In this document: positions 31,962 through 35,116 of the stretch, in pieces | Layout: each line of letters opens with the position of its first letter | How positions within the stretch are numbered: position 1 is the first letter of the stretch | Assembly (NCBI GenBank): GCA_905235335.1 | Contig: CAJOKZ010000024.1 | Span: 1 to 35,116, forward strand | Reading direction: 5' to 3' | DNA length: 35,116 bases | Source of the DNA: an uncultured Succiniclasticum sp. | GTDB taxonomy: Bacteria > Bacillota > Negativicutes > Acidaminococcales > Acidaminococcaceae | Translations under genes and position numbers: made by a program | The notes under the pieces: generated by a model | Seen by the model: only the letters and a program-made list of their open reading frames with translations | Database searches by the model: none | What the model was told of the DNA's origin: nothing

Positions 31962-32935
31962 ACGGTTGCCGGCATTCCCATGCGCAGGACATTCTTTTCG
32001 TCGTTTACGTAAACGCGGATCTCATATAACAGGGAACTGCGCAGTTCCTCCGTCTGTACGGATTTCGGCGTGAACTCGGCGGTGTTGGAAATATACCCAA
32101 CCTGGCCTTTGATGGGATCGTTGGGGAAACTGTCAATGGTGACGGTGGCTTCCATGCCTTCCTTCACTTCGCCCAGACGTTTTTCAGAAATATAAGCCCG
32201 CACCCATTTGGTATCTTCCAGTCCGATCATGTAAACAGGCTTGGAGGGGGAGGCCATATCGCCCGGTTCCAGAAGGCGGGAACGGATCACGCCGTCCAGG
32301 GGCGCCACCAGTGTGGCCTGGCTCAGATTGTATTCCTGCGTTTTCAGGGAGACCTTCAGCGCGTCAAGCTGCGCTTCTGCGGCCGCGATATCTTCTTCCC
32401 GTGGGCCAATGTTGCTCAGCCGCAGGGCTGCCTTTGCGTTTTCCAGGTTGGCCGCTGCTGCTTTCCAGCGGGTTTCCGCGTCATCCCGGCTCTGTTTGCT
32501 GATGGCGTTCTGTTCAAACAGCGACTGCATACGTTCGTAATAGGTACGGGCATTTGTTTCTTCGGCCGCCATGTTGTTCACCGAGGCCTGGGCCTGCAGG
32601 ATCTCTTCGGGACGGGAGCCGTTATGCAGTTTCGTTACGGTTGCCTGCTGGCTTGCAATCTGGGCCTTTGTCTGTGCGATGGCGAGCTGCAGTGTCTGCG
32701 TGTTCAGCGTGGCCAGAACGTCGCCTTTTTTAATATGGTCGCCTTCCTCCGCGTTCATCTTCTCGATGCGTTCACTGGCATTGAAGGCCAGTGAAATCTG
32801 GCGGATGTCCACATTTCCGTATAACACGAGGCCTTTTTCCTTTGGCCTGACCGCGAAATAAAATATCGCCGCGGCTATCAGCAGGCAGATGGCAACAATA
32901 ATAAACGTTTTTTTGTTGTTCTTGATAAACTCCAT
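31952..32935 (-). CDS. ybhG: HlyD-family membrane fusion protein, YbhG-like
   Basis: This 327-residue periplasmic adaptor has an N-terminal membrane anchor (about residues 9-27), a lipoyl/barrel-sandwich part (IRQISLAFNASERIEKMNAEEGD...), a long alpha-helical coiled-coil hairpin (about 80-200, with SRPEEILQAQASVNNMAAEE), then the second lipoyl half (TLVAPLDGVIRSRLLEPGD) and a beta-barrel ending RMGMPATVRF. Such proteins link an inner-membrane ABC exporter to an outer-membrane channel, which argues for a diderm cell. It is the first gene of the exporter operon, with GAGGG upstream. No outer-membrane TolC-type gene is in the window. Confidence 0.93.
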   Translation of the reverse strand: MEFIKNNKKTFIIVAICLLIAAAIFYFAVRPKEKGLVLYGNVDIRQISLAFNASERIEKMNAEEGDHIKKGDVLATLNTQTLQLAIAQTKAQIASQQATVTKLHNGSRPEEILQAQASVNNMAAEETNARTYYERMQSLFEQNAISKQSRDDAETRWKAAAANLENAKAALRLSNIGPREEDIAAAEAQLDALKVSLKTQEYNLSQATLVAPLDGVIRSRLLEPGDMASPSKPVYMIGLEDTKWVRAYISEKRLGEVKEGMEATVTIDSFPNDPIKGQVGYISNTAEFTPKSVQTEELRSSLLYEIRVYVNDEKNVLRMGMPATVRF

Positions 32936-33001
32936 AGCAACATCCCTCGCTAAATAAAATATAATTAAAATTTAAATTTAAAGTTAAGTCCAAAAAAATT
33001 A

Positions 33002-33018
33002 CGTTGTTTCACACAACG
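33002..33018. promoter_or_regulatory. Dyad in the ybhG leader, candidate TetR operator
   Basis: CGTTGT (33002-33007) and ACAACG (33013-33018) form a 17-bp dyad with a 5-base centre, placed about 15 bases after the predicted ybhG transcription start. On the minus strand TAATTTTTTT follows, so a weak attenuator is an alternative reading. Confidence 0.5.
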
Positions 33019-33039
33019 ATTGGATTAAATCACAAAAAA

Positions 33040-33067
33040 ATTATATCATAATCGGATTCATAGTCAA
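33040..33067 (-). promoter_or_regulatory. ybhG operon promoter
   Basis: On the minus strand TTGACT (33067-33062) and a perfect TATAAT (33045-33040) are spaced by 16 bp. Its -35 element lies two bases from the -35 of the divergent SDR promoter. Confidence 0.75.
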
Positions 33068-33069
33068 GT

Positions 33070-33097
33070 TTGATTTCACGATATTACATGATATAAT
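33070..33097 (+). promoter_or_regulatory. Promoter of the SDR-SnoaL genes
   Basis: TTGATT (33070-33075) and a perfect TATAAT (33092-33097) are spaced by 16 bp. This predicts a leader of about 120 nucleotides. It is back-to-back with the ybhG promoter. Confidence 0.7.
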
Positions 33098-33225
33098 AAA
33101 ATAAATTTGAATCGTGCGAAATGCGTTTACATCAGGGAATTCGCATCTGCTTCAGGCTTGTCATAGTTGCATCGTGCGTGACAGACACAAATCGTACTTG
33201 TAAGCAAAGAAGGAGGAAGAGAAAA

Positions 33226-34110
33226 ATGAAGACTGTTATTATTACCGGCGCCAATTCGGGGCTCGGTTTCCAGACGGCAAAGAAGATTGCGGCCCGTTCA
33301 AAAGAGTTCGAGGTGATCCTCGCCTGCCGGAATCCGGAAAAGGCGGCGCAGGCCCGGGATGAGATCATTGCGGAGACGGGGAACGAAAATGTTTCCGTCA
33401 TGCAGCTGGATACGGCATCCCTGCAGTCCGTCAGAAACTTTGTGCAGGATTACGAAAAGAATCACAATAACCCGGTTTATGCGCTTTTGTGCAATGCGGG
33501 GATCAGCGGTTCCGTTTCGGAGAAGCAAGTGCTGACGGAAGACGGCTTTGACATTGTTTTCGCTACCAACCACCTGGGGCATTTCCTGCTTGCGACCCGG
33601 ATGCTTCCGTTTATGGAAAAGGACGGGAAGATCCTGGTGACTGCCAGCGACATGCACAACCCGCCGCTGCAGCCGGGCGAGACCTACGAATGGCCGGGGA
33701 CGGAAGCTCTGGCGCATCCGGACGACACCATGGCCGCCAACCGGCTCCGCTATTCCTACTCAAAACTTTGCAACGTGTATTTCGTGTACGAACTGTCCAG
33801 AAGGCTGCAAGCGGAGAAGAGCGGGATCAGGGTCAATGCATTCAATCCCGGACTTATGAAGACGCATCTTGTAAAAGGAACCAACGAAGCATTCTATGAA
33901 TTTGTGAGAATCAACTGGCCGGAGCGGTACGGTGACCTGGAGAATTCTTCTTCGGCGCTGGCGGAACTGACATATTCCGACGATATTATCGCAGGCTCCG
34001 GGCATTTTTACGACCGGAGCATCCGCCCCTGCTTTACTTCCGCGCTTTCCTACGATGAAGCGAATGCACGGGAACTGTGGGAGAAGAGTGAGGAGTACGT
34101 GAAAGGATAA
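33226..34110 (+). CDS. Short-chain dehydrogenase/reductase, POR/retinol dehydrogenase-like
   Basis: This 294-residue NAD(P)-dependent oxidoreductase starts MKTVIITGANSGLGF with AGGAGG upstream, so the ATG at 33226 is preferred over a longer frame. The cofactor motif TGxxxGxG, the arginine in ACRNPEKA (an NADP preference sign), LLCNAGISG, the catalytic Ser in ILVTASDMHNP and the YSYSK Tyr-Lys pair are all present. The style resembles protochlorophyllide reductase/retinol-dehydrogenase-type SDRs, a label that does not indicate chlorophyll chemistry here. It is divergent from the exporter operon and lies four bases before a secreted SnoaL-like protein. Confidence 0.9.
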   Translation: MKTVIITGANSGLGFQTAKKIAARSKEFEVILACRNPEKAAQARDEIIAETGNENVSVMQLDTASLQSVRNFVQDYEKNHNNPVYALLCNAGISGSVSEKQVLTEDGFDIVFATNHLGHFLLATRMLPFMEKDGKILVTASDMHNPPLQPGETYEWPGTEALAHPDDTMAANRLRYSYSKLCNVYFVYELSRRLQAEKSGIRVNAFNPGLMKTHLVKGTNEAFYEFVRINWPERYGDLENSSSALAELTYSDDIIAGSGHFYDRSIRPCFTSALSYDEANARELWEKSEEYVKG

Positions 34111-34114
34111 CGCC

Positions 34115-34771
34115 ATGATTAGAAAGTTAATCCTGTTTCTCGTCCTTTTAGGCAGCTTCTGCAGCCTGCACCCGGCGTTCGCGAAAGAAAGCGATTGTGA
34201 ACAGATCAGCCAGCTCGTCCTGTGGGAGCGGCAGGCGAGGGTACGCCACCTGCAGGATGAGATGGCCAATTGTTATTTTGATGATGCGACCGTCACCACA
34301 AGCTGGACGAAGGGCAGCATCAAAAATTACCTGAAGGGCGGTAACCGTGCGGAAGCCTCGCCCCAGGAAATCATCCTCAGCCGGCTGGGCAGCCCGGTCA
34401 TCCACCGGAACGGAAAAAAAGCCTACGTGGAACTGCCCATGACCACCAACCGCTGGATAACGGTGAACGGGGAAGAGGCGGTGCTGACGTCCTACATGCG
34501 CCTCATCTACCGTGTGGAGAAGCGGAATGGAGTATGGAAAATTTCCGATTTGACTACTATTGACGAAGATGATACATTGCAGCCTGCTATTCCCGGTACA
34601 GATCTGCACATCGACCCCGAAGAACTGAAAGGCCTGCGGCATTCGTACCGTTTCCTGGCATACACGAGAATCAAGGCAGGGGGAACTGTACCAGGCGACC
34701 TGCCGGGCATCGACCGCCCGGAGGATGTGGCGCGGATCTACGCAGAGGCGGACGCGTGGCTGAAACAGTAA
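34115..34771 (+). CDS. Secreted SnoaL-like (NTF2 fold) protein, function unknown
   Basis: This 218-residue protein has a clear signal peptide (MIRKLILFLVLLGSFCSLHPAFA, cut before KES; the Cys lies inside it). The mature part resembles SnoaL/NTF2-like domains: an early helix with QISQLVLWERQARVRHLQD, the CYFDDATVTTSW strand, SYMRLIYRVEKRNGVWKISDLT as the closing sheet. Such folds can be enzymes or ligand-binding proteins, and I cannot name the activity. It starts four bases after the SDR stop, so the two form an operon and may handle one small molecule on opposite sides of the inner membrane. Confidence 0.75.
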   Translation: MIRKLILFLVLLGSFCSLHPAFAKESDCEQISQLVLWERQARVRHLQDEMANCYFDDATVTTSWTKGSIKNYLKGGNRAEASPQEIILSRLGSPVIHRNGKKAYVELPMTTNRWITVNGEEAVLTSYMRLIYRVEKRNGVWKISDLTTIDEDDTLQPAIPGTDLHIDPEELKGLRHSYRFLAYTRIKAGGTVPGDLPGIDRPEDVARIYAEADAWLKQ

Positions 34772-34789
34772 AAGCCGCACACAGGTGCG

Positions 34790-34885
34790 GTGGCAGGATT
34801 GTGGGGGATTGCCGTGCAGGCATTCATGATGATCTACGGATTCGGGTATCTGCTCCCGCATAGGAAACGGGAACAGGGAAAGTAA
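34790..34885 (+). CDS. Possible 31-residue hydrophobic peptide or transporter remnant
   Basis: From the GTG at 34790 a short frame encodes a hydrophobic stretch (VAGLWGIAVQAFMMIYGFGY) and a basic end (LLPHRKREQGK) before TAA at 34883-34885. It follows in the same frame as the preceding gene's stop. It looks like a single membrane segment, or the last helix and tail of a lost transporter. There is only a weak ribosome site. Confidence 0.3.
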   Translation: MAGLWGIAVQAFMMIYGFGYLLPHRKREQGK

Positions 34886-35003
34886 TCCGTTCGCATCAGC
34901 TTATCGACAACAATCAGAATCAGCATTCGCTCTGTAACTGGGGTTGCGAAAAATTCGGTTGTAAATGCATCCGAATCAGGTCGGGCGGCAGTTTTTTACA
35001 TGA

Positions 35004-35116
35004 ACTTTACCATACACCGCCAGAAGACTCCTTCCTATTAGGCGGGAGATGAATGGTGCAGCCAACATACTTCGTAAAAGTAAGCAGAACTTCGATTTCG
35101 AGGGACTGTGTAGGGG
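35004..35116 (+). pseudogene. TnpB-like C-terminal fragment (IS605/IS607 type), runs off the edge
   Basis: From about 35046 the frame reads EMNGAANILRKSKQNFDFEG and continues to the window end. NGAANILRK is the typical sequence after the last catalytic Asp region of TnpB/IS605 OrfB nucleases. The catalytic Asp position appears as Glu here. Upstream in the same frame there is a TGA at 35001-35003, and no zinc-finger CxxC or earlier TnpB sequence is visible in any frame, so this is a truncated remnant. A partial hairpin, CTCC...GGAG (35028-35048), spans the junction. The 34886-35003 stretch holds nothing else I recognise. Confidence 0.5.

Noticed and set aside
1..35116. CRISPR arrays, tRNA and rRNA genes
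   Set aside because: No regularly spaced repeats and no tRNA or rRNA-like sequence were found on reading either strand.

Overview
The window reads as chromosomal DNA of a moderately GC-rich, anaerobic diderm Firmicute. My best guess is a Negativicute of the Veillonella/Megasphaera/Dialister type. The pointers are a SufCBDSU iron-sulfur operon with SufU rather than IscU, a PurF of the Bacillus type with propeptide and 4Fe-4S ligands, single-chain DnaE, strong SigA-type promoters and Firmicute ribosome binding sites. Alongside these sit YbhGFSR-like export machinery, YhdT-PanF and signal-peptide proteins that suit a cell with an outer membrane. This is inference; there is no rRNA or other direct taxonomic marker.

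Layout. 1-2400: two PLP enzymes of sulfur amino acid metabolism (a gamma-synthase/lyase cut by the window edge, and a PatB/MalY C-S lyase). 2600-4700: glmS behind a strong promoter that runs straight into an intrinsic terminator. 4700-7470: an aldo/keto reductase plus atypical SDR operon divergent from a LysR regulator. 7570-11160: purF and an ammonium channel fused to a PII protein, the latter with an attenuator leader. 11290-16230: sufC-sufB-sufD-sufS-sufU with its own promoter and a 25-bp palindrome. 16440-20100: an HU gene, then an operon yhdT-panF-FMN hydroxyacid dehydrogenase. 20100-20960: an A+T-rich island with a frameshifted Nif11-type RiPP precursor and two orphan small ORFs. 21090-26750: an M20 peptidase, dnaE and a YdjM-like membrane protein. 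26990-33070: a ybhG-F-S-R-like exporter operon with a TetR/CecR-type regulator as its last gene. 33070-34885: a divergent SDR and a secreted SnoaL-like protein. 34990-35116: a fragment resembling the C-terminus of TnpB, running off the edge.

How it fits together. Most genes are housekeeping: sulfur, nitrogen and Fe-S supply, nucleotide and amino-sugar synthesis, and replication. PurF and GlmS are both glutamine amidotransferases, and the Amt-PII fusion supplies and probably senses ammonium. The regulatory DNA is the richest part. Several genes (glmS, amt, possibly panF and ybhG) carry a promoter, then a hairpin often with a T-run, then the gene, which suggests control by premature termination. 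The most unusual items are the Amt-PII fusion that lacks the uridylylation tyrosine and sits behind an ANTAR-like leader hairpin, the broken Nif11 precursor, the cysteine-cluster FMN dehydrogenase linked to PanF, and a nested-hairpin element in front of dnaE.
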